From positions 42,131,491 through 42,195,490 of the forward strand of contig OX104130.1 of the NCBI GenBank assembly GCA_944470555.2: 64,000 nucleotides of DNA, written 5' to 3'. The notes under the pieces were generated by a model, which was not told the origin of the DNA, did not search any database, and saw nothing but the letters and a program-made list of their open reading frames with translations. The position numbers and the translations under genes are program-made. Below are positions 24,356 to 35,190 of this stretch, piece after piece (within the stretch, counting starts at the first letter, position 1; every line of letters begins with the position of its first letter). The DNA comes from Heterobilharzia americana. Taxonomy: Eukaryota; Platyhelminthes; Trematoda; Strigeidida; Schistosomatidae.

Positions 24356-24640
24356 ATCATGAATATCTGGCAGTATCGAGGAGTCCGCATAGGAGCCCGT
24401 CTGTTGACAGAGGTCATGCAACTCGACCCTTTAAATGAACTGGGAATTACCAATGCGCAAGTGGTGGCTCTCGTGCCCCAGTGGCCTAGGAGATAATACC
24501 TTACGGTCTGAAGTGGTGGGTACGAGGTTCGAGTCCCTGTGCGAAGAACATCACCCACTGGTATGTAGACATATCCTGCTGACGAGTAACAAACGGAACG
24601 AAACAAGCGTCCTTGATTCCGCTGTGAGCCATTAGGATGA
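24356..24640 (+). mobile_element. Sm-alpha-like SINE unit with hammerhead
   Basis: Leader ATATCTGGCAGTATCGAGGA (about 24361), head CAAGTGGTGGCTCTCGT, A-box-like CCCCAGTGGCCTAGG, B-box-like GAGGTTCGAGTCCC (about 24530), AACATCACCCACTGG and a hammerhead core at 24579-24611. It is the most complete unit in the window and forms an inverted pair with the unit at 24055-24312. Confidence 0.75.
24579..24611 (+). ncRNA. hammerhead ribozyme core with GUC triplet
   Basis: CTGACGA (24579-24585), a weak stem II (GT/AC at 24586-24587 and 24598-24599), GAAAC (24600-24604), a two-base-pair stem III AC/GT around AAGC, and the cleavage triplet GTC at 24609-24611. The core boxes and cleavage triplet are intact. 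Stem II is short and stem I is poorly paired, so activity is uncertain. Confidence 0.65.
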
Positions 24641-25129
24641 ATATTTTCAGTTAGCTTTTCTCCATCTTTGATTAGATGAAACTCTACAGTTATTGACACT
24701 ACTTAAAGAAGTCATATAAATCTTAACATGACTTTCTAAGAAAGCTTTTAAACCTAAACTGATACCCATGAAAGAAATGTTGAAAACTAAACGGTCATCA
24801 GCGGGTTTGTTCTTTTGTGAGATTCTCAACAGCATACCCTAGTGTTTTTTTACTTAGAACTAGGCATAGGACAATCGAAACTCGCCAAAATAACTTGATT
24901 TTCCAACCATATGAGAGTTAGTGGAGATTCATCGATTTCAATTATTACCCTCATATTAAATCACTGTCCATTTTTGACTAGTGATACTACTGAAGATGGA
25001 TGATTCGAAGTCCCAATAAGAAGCCGTAACCTATGGGATTCGCCAAGTTTGGTGTGGGGAAACATACACAGCAATGGTATTGAATGATGGCCATAAAAGG
25101 ATCATAAATTTACGTTAGCAGGAATATAT

Positions 25130-25315
25130 GAACCATTGGATTCCAACCAAGTGGCTTATTGGTGACCTAATTGTTTTGCGGAATGATAGTCCTGGGTTCC
25201 AACCTTGACGAAGTCATAGGTATACACTCCAAAGAAGTCCCATACCAGGAATAAATAGCTGACCAGTGCTCCTAGGCCTACAATGGTTAACTATTAGATG
25301 TCAGTTTGCAATGAA
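25130..25315 (+). mobile_element. Sm-alpha-like SINE unit, degenerate
   Basis: ACCATTGGATTCCAACCAAG followed by TGGCTTATTGG (A-box region), CCTGGGTTCCAACC (B box), TCATAGGTATACACTCC, and AGAAGTCCCATACCAGGAAT where the hammerhead should be. The tail GTGCTCCTAGGCCTACAATG matches the other tails. The hammerhead boxes are destroyed. Confidence 0.55.
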
Positions 25316-25740
25316 TACCCCCTAAACCATATGGTCCACATTTTGCTAAATCACTGAAACCAACTTTAAAAATGGTATTAAAACATGTTTCCTAATTGTT
25401 ATCTTGTATGTAAGGCAGTTTATACTAACTCAGTATTCAGTAAATTGATCTTGGAATGAGCTTTTTGTTATTTGCAGTTAGTAAGACATGAGGACGTAAA
25501 ATATGTTTCCATCGGATTATAAAGTAGATTGTTAGAAATGAATTTTTATCCATATCGAAACACTGTAGTGAAGTACTCACATCGTACGAAATCTATGCAA
25601 CATATGATAAAACCCATGACCGATATTTCTCTTGAAATATATAATGAAATCGAAATCTAAACCTGATACATTCTCTTTTTTATTAGGTTAAAGTTAATTG
25701 GTCTTAAGCTTTGCTCTAAATTTTTCCATTTTAAAGCAGT

Positions 25741-25932
25741 ATGAAAAATAAAAAGATGAAATATTACGAAACACTAACTAATATGACACTTCTGTTAACA
25801 GAAAAAATCCATGAAAACATCAATAATTTAGCTGTAAAAACAGATATTAATATTCCAGGTGTATTTATTTTACAATTAAGGAAACGAAAACTAGGTCAAT
25901 ATTACAACTATCTAAGGTCATACTTAGAGTAA
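25741..25932 (+). CDS. possible small terminal exon, unrecognised
   Basis: An open frame of 63 codons ending in TAA starts just after a pyrimidine-rich tract ending in AAAGCAG, which could be a splice acceptor. The product is lysine-rich with no domain I recognise (for example NINNLAVKTDINIPGVF). No partner exon was found, and the sequence is low in complexity, so it may well be chance. Confidence 0.12.
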   Translation: MKNKKMKYYETLTNMTLLLTEKIHENINNLAVKTDINIPGVFILQLRKRKLGQYYNYLRSYLE

Positions 25933-26169
25933 ACTGAACAACATATCACCTTTTAGAGTCAATCCTATCAAATTTATATATTTGACGCAAACTTAACAAA
26001 TTTGTTCTCCTAAACTACTCCAGTTATCACAATAAGACACACCAAATGAGAAATATCATTACAGATCAAAGTTCATTGTCGTTCCAACAATCTGAAGCCA
26101 AAAATACATTTCCATTACCGTACACTATAACTTTATATCCATTTTGGACGTTTATGGAGACTGATACAT

Positions 26170-26360
26170 TTCAGACGAGTATTCTTCAAGGACTGATGTC
26201 AGCCGGATAAACCACTGAAAACCTAGGAGAACTGTTTCGTCCTAGTTTGAGACACCTTGGTAGTCCATATCCTTCACCGTCCTAAGGATCGAACCCAAGA
26301 CCTTCAATTCTAGTGGCAAGCACGTTGCCACTGGGTCGGAATCCAATGGTTAACACTTTC
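26170..26360 (-). mobile_element. Sm-alpha-like SINE unit, degenerate
   Basis: Minus strand: ACCATTGGATTCCGACCCAG (A-box region), GGTCTTGGGTTCGATCC (B box), then GTCTCAAACTAGGACGAAAC, which keeps stem II and the GAAAC half of the hammerhead. The preceding CTGANGA has become CAAGGTG. The tail CCTAGGTTTTCAGTGG matches the family. Confidence 0.65.
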
Positions 26361-29300
26361 TTACTTCTGTCATCTGTGAGTACTTTTCTTCGGTATGTAA
26401 TTTAACAAGCTACGATCCTACTTCTGATATTTCAAATATCTGACTGTTTCTAGTTCTTGATTTGCACAACACTTTCACTAGTCACCGGTACATTCATTTC
26501 GAAATCCTCCTCTTATCCTACAACTGACTGACAAGCTCCTATACTCTTTAACTTCTTTTATCTATTAATTATTAGCACTATTGTGAAGTAAAAAGAATAC
26601 CCCATTTAGTTTAGCTTTTACATCTTTATTGAAGTTCATGTGATCGTCAGAGATGAATTTCCTATTTACAGCAAAATAAAGTTTGAGCCTGGCAAAGTAA
26701 GAAAACAGCAGGTGTGAGAGGGAGAATATATTAAACTCCTTTAACTTCCTACCTCTTTTGGCAAATGAAATAATGATACGAGGAACTTTGGGCCTAATTA
26801 GTTTGCAACTTAGTTTTTCTAATAATGATAAAATGGTTTTATTGTATACTGTAAAGTGATTGCTTTGAGAATGTATCCTGAACTGTATAGGGTTAAACTA
26901 AGAAAAGAATTTTCCATCAATGTTAAGATAGCTTTGAACAAGATATCGGACAGATACTCAGTCTATCTTAGCTAAACCGGAAAAAAACATACGTTTCTTT
27001 AGGTTTGGCCAAAAAAGCCTTTGCTTATGTATGACATTGAATTATCGATAAATTTTCAAACACCGTCAATTTCACCAGTTTTTTCAAGAGTTTGCTATTT
27101 AATTAATTAGCTGTTTGCATCCCATTAGATTGAGTGTAACCTATCTCGTTACTGAAGTGTCATATATGATATCTTTCATGACTCATTTTCCAAGATATTT
27201 TACGAAATTGAGTTGTTATTCATTAGCAGTAGTATAAAATCTATTTATATCTCAAAAATTCACTTTTAATATTACATTAATTAGCAAAGTTTCATCATCT
27301 GAGATGAAAACATAAATGGCAGATAATACTTGAGGACGAAAACCTGAAGTGAACTTTGGCAATAAAAGTACGTGAATAAGGGTTGTTCAACATTTGCCAA
27401 CCAGTCCTATCCGTTTCTAAGGTAACAAATTTTGTTACATAAAAACAGCGAGCATAACGAGCAGAGGTTAACTGAGTTAGGCTTTGCAACTGAAAGAAGC
27501 AAGATCTTTACTTGAAGCCTGAAAGCATGGTGTATTTTATAGTACGAGTCTTGTAAATGGTTCCCCCTTAATGAGACATAGTTTCATGTAATAAAAATAA
27601 GTTAGTGAAAAAGGTAAAAGTAAAAGAAAAATGTAAACTGGCTTACTGAACTTCACTAGTTGTTATGTCTCAGAGAAAAACAGAATTGTGGTGTAGTTCA
27701 CAATCTGTCAGAGTGATGTAGATTTACCCATCCTGAATTTTCTCCTCAATGTTTGACATCTTTTTTCTCTTTCCATTCCTTCCTCAACCAAGTCTTCCTC
27801 AAGTCAACTTAACTGTTTTTCGAATTTCAGTAATTTTGTTTTGTTGTCAGATGTGACAGCCTGAGCACATGCAGTGCTTGTGATGGATTATAAGTCTATG
27901 TTGCTGTTGATAGTGATGATGCTAGACCACCAGAATTTTTCATGCACCATTGTAATTTACCTTTTTTTTTTTGGTTTTGAATAAACACTTCTCAACTCTC
28001 ACTGCCTACCACGTACCAATCACTTTTTCACTCTTCATCTCACTCACTTTGTTACTCTTTTCAGTTTAAAATGTGCTGCTGATTTTAGTCAAATCAAGAA
28101 CGTTGTTAATTTTATATGTATTTGACCATATTTTAATTGATTTCGCTTTGTATAACCAAACTAACTAGTCTTCTGTTATCGTGTTAGTTTAATGATCAAT
28201 TCTATGACTATGTTTAGTTCATAATCCATTCCTTAGCTCAAATGACAACAACTGGAATAACTAATCAGACTTCTCTATTTTATGAAATTCTGTCTTTCTA
28301 GCCGAAAAAAGAAACCTAATTGGTTATTTCAATCATCTCTAGGATGACCTCTAAATTCGCATCTCAGCTCCAGCAAAAAGTTATTAAAGACCATTAAATG
28401 ACTTTCTATATGTATTTGGTTTACCAACTTTAAAAAACGGTAAACAAATCAAATAAATGCAGGGATACTCAATCTTAAACCTAATTGTACTCGAATTTTC
28501 ACATATTCATTTGTGAAACAAACTGAAACATCAATATTCAACGGAAAGCGAATAACTTTTTAAGAACAATAAATTCATTAAATCAAATATCCTAAAACGG
28601 CCTCGAATAAATAATGAACTAGTCATATAGTAAGTAAAAATAGTGGCTGGAATCGCAGAGAACTTCGTATTTGTAAAGGACTGGATGAATAGCAGAGGCA
28701 CTCTGTTTGAAACTTATCTTGACTAGGACGTTTTTTAAAGTCGATTGTCGCTCTTGTGCTTAAAATGATAAGCCTGTAAAAAAACGCTTAGTCAGCACAG
28801 TTTTTATTCTATTTCTTTTCATATACAAACAAATCTTACTGTTATCTTTAATAACTACTTTAAAAGAAAATAATCTTGGATCCTTGTAGGAATTAGACCG
28901 CTTGTGAAAATTTAATTTCTGGAGGTGTACGCTTTCAATATTATTTCTGCATTACCGTTGGTGATTATTGATGTATTGTTACTTCAGCTAGTCAAAATCA
29001 ACAGGGTACACAGGACTACTGATTTATTATCCAAGTTGCTGAGCCTGACGACACCAGATTAAAGTACAATGCAACAAGAAAAAAACGAAGTGCAAATAAT
29101 GCAATTGAAGGTAATAGGAACACTGAGAGTGATTTCAAATTTAGTTGTCTCACAGATACAAACCTAAACTTCTAGATTTAGGTACATGAATGAAATCAGT
29201 AGTAAGAGACTTCAGTAACTTTTAGTATATTTTAATTTGGAAAAATTTAGCTTCCGCTTCAGCTAACATCACGTACTGAGGTGGTCGATGGCTGTAGGTG

Positions 29301-30060
29301 TGACATGTTTCAGATACCTCAGTTTATAAAGTTTACTGTCTCATCGTCTCATTTACCTTATGACCCACTGCCTAACATTTACAAGCCCTACTTGGTGGAT
29401 CTAGGATAACCGGCAAGGCTACGAAGATGCTGGCGGTTGACAGCCTGAAGCCTACGTGCTTCTCCTATAGACACATGGTATATCTCAAAGCTATTCACAA
29501 TGGTCTATGGGATTCGTCCTACACTCAAGACTAAACAGCATGAAATTGGTTGCATTTCTTTTGAGTAATCATTGCATGTAACTCAGTCCAAAATGAGTCC
29601 AACCGCGGCCCGAATAGCTGAGTTAGTTGGAAAACCTCTGCAAACTGAAAAGCATTTGGCAGCTGCTAACTCTTTATATGGAACTCCTCAGCTGTGCTTT
29701 CGCATATCTATATACAGGAAGCATGCACAATGGAATATCAACTTACTGATTGAATAATACATGGCTATCTCTTAACCTTAATATCATAGACTAAGCATCA
29801 CACTATTTCCAGTGTATACACTGCTAAATAATTCCAAGACAGTTGTCTCCACTTCTCCTATTCTCAACGAGTACCCAGTTCACATCATCCAGGAACGGAA
29901 ACCACTTGTAAGCTACCCTCAATTAAGCCAATAAGAACACATTTCTTGACTAATAGTTGGTCTTCATCGATTAAAAATTAAATAATATTTGATTATCGGT
30001 TTGGCGATGTGAGATAGCTTTAGTTTGGCTGGCTTGTATTGATAGTGAGTGATGATTGAA
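26361..30060. other. AT-rich non-coding region
   Basis: About 3.7 kb with no gene recognised. A short poly-T run lies at 27961-27971. The rest is ordinary AT-rich sequence with random open frames. Confidence 0.45.
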
Positions 30061-30061
30061 A

Positions 30062-30161
30062 GTGAAATGAAAATCTGGTTAGAAGTTAGGTCTCGTAGGT
30101 CAGTTGATAAAACACCAGGTCGCTGGTTCGAATCCTTCCATGAGCAAAATTTTCATTTCAC
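30062..30161 (+). repeat. tRNA-like unit bounded by a 13-bp inverted repeat
   Basis: GTGAAATGAAAAT (30062-30074) is perfectly repeated in inverted form at 30149-30161. Between them lie an A-box-like GTCTCGTAGGTCAGTTGAT and a consensus B box GGTTCGAATCC (about 30125). It does not fold as a standard tRNA, because the acceptor and T stems do not pair, so it is read as a SINE-like or tRNA-derived repeat. Confidence 0.5.
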
Positions 30162-30965
30162 CTAAAATCACCGCCTAGTATAAATGACATTTAGCTAAAC
30201 AGAAAAGATAGAATAGTGAATACCTTGCTTTGAACTTAGTGAGGAATTTCTCTTGTTCACTAGACTGAAATACATTTACAGGCTGATATTTAACGAATTT
30301 TAGCACGTAACAAATATGTGTTAAAAATGGTGTTAGAATCTTCTCCTTCTGACATTTTTGTGTAGTAGATAAAGCTACATTCTTACTTCACTTCTTTTCT
30401 CCTTTTCTACTTGCTCTTTTTATCAATCACACATTTTTCGAAGCGATAAATCAAACTTTTTTCCTCCTACTTCACTTCGACTTCAAACTCGACATTTTTT
30501 ATTTTACATGTTTTCTCTCCGCCTACTCTCAGGATCAGCTGACAGGAAAATATTTCACGCTTGTTATTCAGTTTCAGTTAATAATCTTTTTAGAATGTTG
30601 CTGAAAATGAATAGCATCTTATGTATTGCCTCTAAGCGTTTGACATCTGTGCTATGCGGAAGGAAATGGTCAAATTTATGACTAGCAAATCATCATGAAA
30701 AACGTTTGTTGTTAATAATATGTTCTTCAGATTCTGCAGCTGCAGCTCCAATTGTGATAATTTGTGACAACCGGCAGAAGGCATAAAAGAATCCTCTTTC
30801 TTTCTGCTCTTAGCACTCATTCCCAGTAGCATACTTTCATTTAAAATGTTAATAATTTTATGATTTCCACTATCAGTAATATTTTAACTAGACATTTTCA
30901 GGCGTTTCTAAAAATTTTCTACACTATTCACATCATTTGACCTCGCCTGGTTAACTACTTCACTA
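30162..30965. other. AT-rich non-coding spacer
   Basis: No gene or repeat was recognised up to the RTE element. Confidence 0.45.
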
Positions 30966-32806
30966 GTTACTAGACGGTCCTAAGCCCCGATAAAGAGGGA
31001 AGGGTGGGCATAGGGCTAGCAACCCTACCCCGGAAAACCAATCCAATCGCTAAACAAATTTCAAAGCACAAAGAAAATATAAGACATAAAAACAAACTTA
31101 TTCCTCGCAGGAATCGGAGAGGCGAAATGAAGCCTGTTGGTGAAAGCCTTCGGGAAGCCAGTCGGCCGATATGTCTTCTCTCGATGAAGGCAAAAGTAAA
31201 CTTGGGGACATAGAATGTCTGCACCATGTTTGAACCTAGAAAGGCTGGCCAGATTGCAAAAGAGATGAGAAGATATGCCATTCAAGTGTTTCGAATCTGC
31301 GAAAGCAGATGGAATGGAAGTGGACTGTCCCAACCACCATCTGGAGAGTCAGTAATCTACTCCAGAATTGTCACCCAGAAGATAATTATGAACACATGGA
31401 GGGAGTGGCTATCATGATGCCCCCTCACAAGAACATCGGGGCTTTCATGCAGTGAGAGACAACCCCTTCCAGGGTCATGAAGCTAAGATTCAACTCAAAA
31501 GGAAGGAAAGTCACAATCATTCAAAGCTAAGCGTCAAAAAATAATGCAGATCAGGAGAAGGAGGAGGAGTTCTACAGACAGCTGCAATCAGTACTAGACA
31601 GGACTCTAGTTGGCGACATCAAAATTCTAATGGGCTATATGAATGCCAAACTTGGAGCGGACGAGAACCAATCATGGGTCAAGAAGCATTCGGTGAAATG
31701 AATGAGAATGGAGAACTGTTTGCAAAGTTCTGTGCATTCAACGATTTGGTGATTGGAGGTAGTGTGTGTAAACACAATGATATTCACAAAGTGAGCGACA
31801 TGGATTTCACCAGATGGACACACTACACTAAAAATCAGGTCGAATTGATCTCAATCTCAAGTGGAGACACAGCCTACTTAACACAAGATCAAGAAGAGGA
31901 GCAGATGTAGGTTCGGAATACTATCTAGTTCTAGGAACCTTCCAAATCAAGTTGAAAGCCATCAAAGAAATTGGTGATAGACCACAGTTCAAGTTCAACA
32001 TCCAGCACAGAAAGTGAAAGACGAGACTACAAGGGACATCTTCACATCAGTCAGCCATCGGGACAAAATGGGAGACATTAAACAACATGCCCGAAGAAAC
32101 CTGTGTGGATGAACACTAGAAATCTTTGAAAGGAATGTGGAAAGAAACCTGCATAACCGTATTAGGAAGGAAGGAAGGGGAAACAAGACAAGAAATGGAT
32201 CTCAACGCAAAGACAAAAGACACTTCTACGACACATTGGAAAGTGAAGCAGAACAGGCTGCAGGCTGGTAGGAGAGACCTGACAACATTGTATCAAATAA
32301 CCAGGTTACTATCCGGGAAGACATCAACGCGGACGAAACCGATGAAAGATAGTGAAGAAAACTTAGTTACCAAAAAGGAGAAACAAAGGAAACGATGAGC
32401 TGACCACTTCAAAAAAACTCTTGAATCAACCGTCACCACCATTCGCAACTCATCCACAAATACCACCAGCAACTGCAGAACTACAAGTGAACACAAGCCC
32501 TCTAACAAAAGCCGAAGTCCTGAATGCAATAAAACTGCTGAAATCCGGTAAAGCAGCAGGATCACGTGGAATTCCTCCAGAAGCAATGAAAACAGACGCA
32601 GAGATAACAGCGGACATGCTCACACCACTACTGCACAAGGTTTGGAAGGAAGGTAAAGTACCTGGGGATTGATTAGAAGAAAGGCTACGTTGTCAAACTT
32701 CCAAAGAAGGGAGACCGGAGTCTTTGCAAGAACTGGCGACGAATCATGCTGCTGCCCACCCCTAGCAAAATATTAAGTCGCATCATCCCGGAGAAAATAT
32801 TCGATT
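30966..32806 (+). mobile_element. RTE/SR2-like LINE, 5' half, 3'-truncated
   Basis: Begins with a typical leader (GGTCCTAAGCCCCGATAAAG). An endonuclease region follows: GLATLPRKTNPIA (31013 on), an N-x-C-T-M-F-E-P-R-K-A-G segment matching the usual TWNVRTM start (the W is now a stop), GYMNAKLGADEN at about 31632 in place of the catalytic GDxNAxxG, and the segment 31674-31910 with NENGELFAKFCAFNDLVIGG. A connector (32126-32398, LTTLYQITRLLSGK) precedes the N-terminal RT portion (32421-32672, with LLKSGKAAGSRGIPPEAM). It stops inside the RT domain, just after LSRIIPEKIF. Frames are broken in several places. The same connector text is on the minus strand near 63.4 kb. Loss of the 3' half is unusual for a LINE. 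Confidence 0.85.
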
Positions 32807-34480
32807 AACCATCATTATTTTCTGAGTGAAATGCAAACGCCTACAATAGGTTAAAATTAACACATTACCCTCGTTTATTAGTTGTATTGCGTCATCTTTT
32901 AAAAGTATCCTCGGCCTATTACAATTCCCAGAAGGTTTTTAAGGATTTCAATGACCGATTTTCATGATATTTCGAGGCTAATCCATCTTAAATTAATAAG
33001 TCACTTACTTACGGACTGCAACCATTTATTGTTAACTAAAACTAGCAACAATAGGTTACTGATTCCTCATAAGGCTTGCATTTATTGTTATCGATATAGG
33101 AAGCACTATAATGATACAAGATATGAGTAAACCCCGAACCCACCCACCTGCTGGTTGTTTTTCAGCATTACTGACAATGACGAGATGAAAATGATTCTTA
33201 AAGAAGGAATTAGGTTGTGTGAATCATTTCTTTTCAAAAAAAACAAGTGAATAACCTTGACTGAATTTATCCTTAGAAAGTACAATTAATGAATTTCTGC
33301 ATTAAAACTACTTTTCTCATAAACGAACTGCAAGTGATGCTGACAAGTCAGTGAAATAAACGGCTTGTCATTCATAGAAAAAACCCACCAACGTTCAAAG
33401 AACAAACGGTGATTAACCATTTTAGAATCAAATGAATCCATACATATAAATTGGTTATAATTTAAAAATTTAACATTATGTTATAACAAAAAACTTCAGC
33501 TGCACCATAACTTCTTGGTGATTCAGTATAGGTGTCAGTGATATGATGTCAAAATTTTGTTGACATCAACACCATACAGGATGTGATGGATTGTGGCATG
33601 AATACGTATCAGTAGTAACATGAAACATGTTAAAGCTGATAACGATTATATTTACCAATAATGAACAAGCATCGATTCTATATCCTAAGAAACATAAACA
33701 GCATATTTATCTGCTGATAAAGAAGCTAGTGATCAACTTAGCGTAAAGAAATTCACTTCTTTAATATAGGTGTAGAACTGGTCACTATACTAGAACGTTA
33801 TTTCATATTAGATGTGTTTATTTGATTTGTAACACAGTGATACAGCATTATTTACTTTATGACGTTTCCAGCATAAATTATCATTGCTCATAATCATATC
33901 AATTTAATCACACTACTTTCGACACATGAATTTTACCGTCCGGTTACCTCATATTATTTGTTTTCATTAGTAGTAAAATGTTCCATATCTCTGATATAGG
34001 TGTCGTGTCATTCCTATTAAGTGTGTTGGGTGTGGATTCGAAAAATGAAAATTCAGTAAGCAATCTCTTTCCATCAAATTATATTGAACTTACTTACAGG
34101 GGTTTTATCCCACCCCATTGTGTGGTTGTGTTAATGCATGCATAGCAATACCCAAGGTTTTTCCTAGACGATTGCTCTTATTGGGATCTGTCATTCTATA
34201 CTTAGCTAAATTCCTATATTCCGCTAATTTAACCGACCCCGACCAGCTACTTTGACTTTGCAATCATTACAATGAATTTGATAGATTAGATCATTTTGCT
34301 TAATTGGTTCTGTCGGATCCTTAATCTAGCCGATAAAGCTTATCTCTGAGTGATTTTGTAGATTTAAATAACAAGCACCCTAATTCCTGCTTTGTTGAGG
34401 ATCCTACATAAATTATTTGATATACCTTCCTTATAGAGTAATATTTCGGAGGCTGTAAACTCCTTTCTACTTGCGTTGTC
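32807..34480. other. AT-rich non-coding spacer
   Basis: No gene recognised. It lies 3' of the minus-strand receptor gene and 3' of the truncated LINE. Confidence 0.45.
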
Positions 34481-34490
34481 GTTATTATTC

Positions 34491-34590
34491 GTACTCGTGT
34501 TACAGTTATCTTTTCGTTTCTTGTGTATTCGTTTATGAAGAAAGTCGTACGAACACACAAGAAACGAAAAAATAACAGTAACACAAGTAC
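34491..34590. repeat. long near-perfect hairpin
   Basis: Arms 34491-34532 and 34549-34590 are inverted complements over 42 bases with about five mismatches, separated by 16 bases. Outer ends read GTAC...GTAC. The open frames on both strands here are by-products of the palindrome. It sits about 600 bp 3' of the receptor stop codon, so it could be in a long 3' UTR. Confidence 0.85.
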
Positions 34591-34856
34591 AAAGATCAAC
34601 TTCTCTGGTAAAGCTTTGCATTCTAAGCGCAAATCATTTCACACAGACTTTTGCATGATAAAAATAGCAAAAAGAAAAGCTATTGATTTCTTTAAAAATA
34701 GTATCTTTAAAATTAAAATTTACTTATGTACATGGTTAGTTTCAATATCGATTATCCCTATCGATTTACTGGTTGCACAAAAGTAGCTCATAGGTGATTT
34801 TATTTCCAGTAATTTTAAAATAAACTTGAATGAAGATAACACAGGTTTTTCAGTCG

Positions 34857-34862
34857 TTTATT
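34857..34862 (-). promoter_or_regulatory. candidate polyadenylation signal AATAAA
   Basis: TTTATT on the plus strand gives AATAAA on the minus strand, about 330 bases after the stop of the LRR-Ig gene. It is the first canonical hexamer I found downstream. AT-rich background makes chance matches likely. Confidence 0.3.
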
Positions 34863-35190
34863 AATATCATTGTTATTTGCTATTCTTGCTTTTGTTGTGT
34901 TAAAGCAACTTGACGGTTAGTCAATAAATTATTGAACTAAAAATCAATATATTCTGTTTTCATGTAGTATCACATTGATTGCATAAATTTGAATTTTACA
35001 GAAGTATACGTACATAAACAACTACACAAACATGTACACTTAGAGAACCAAAGTAAACTTGATGCATTTTCAACGACTACCATGAAATAACAATTTATAC
35101 ATGTATCGATTAGGAGAACACAGTGGAATATAGCCTATATACATTTGACAAATGTACACCTACTTATTGACACAGAAATAATCAATAAAA

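Noticed and set aside
24340..24699. 119-codon minus-strand open frame
   Set aside because: It runs antisense through the SINE unit with the hammerhead; no protein similarity is recognisable.
30085..30150. A functional tRNA gene
   Set aside because: The B box fits, but no cloverleaf with paired acceptor and T stems can be drawn.
34321..34632. Overlapping 85-103-codon frames on both strands
   Set aside because: Explained by the long inverted repeat at 34491-34590, which gives mirrored frames.
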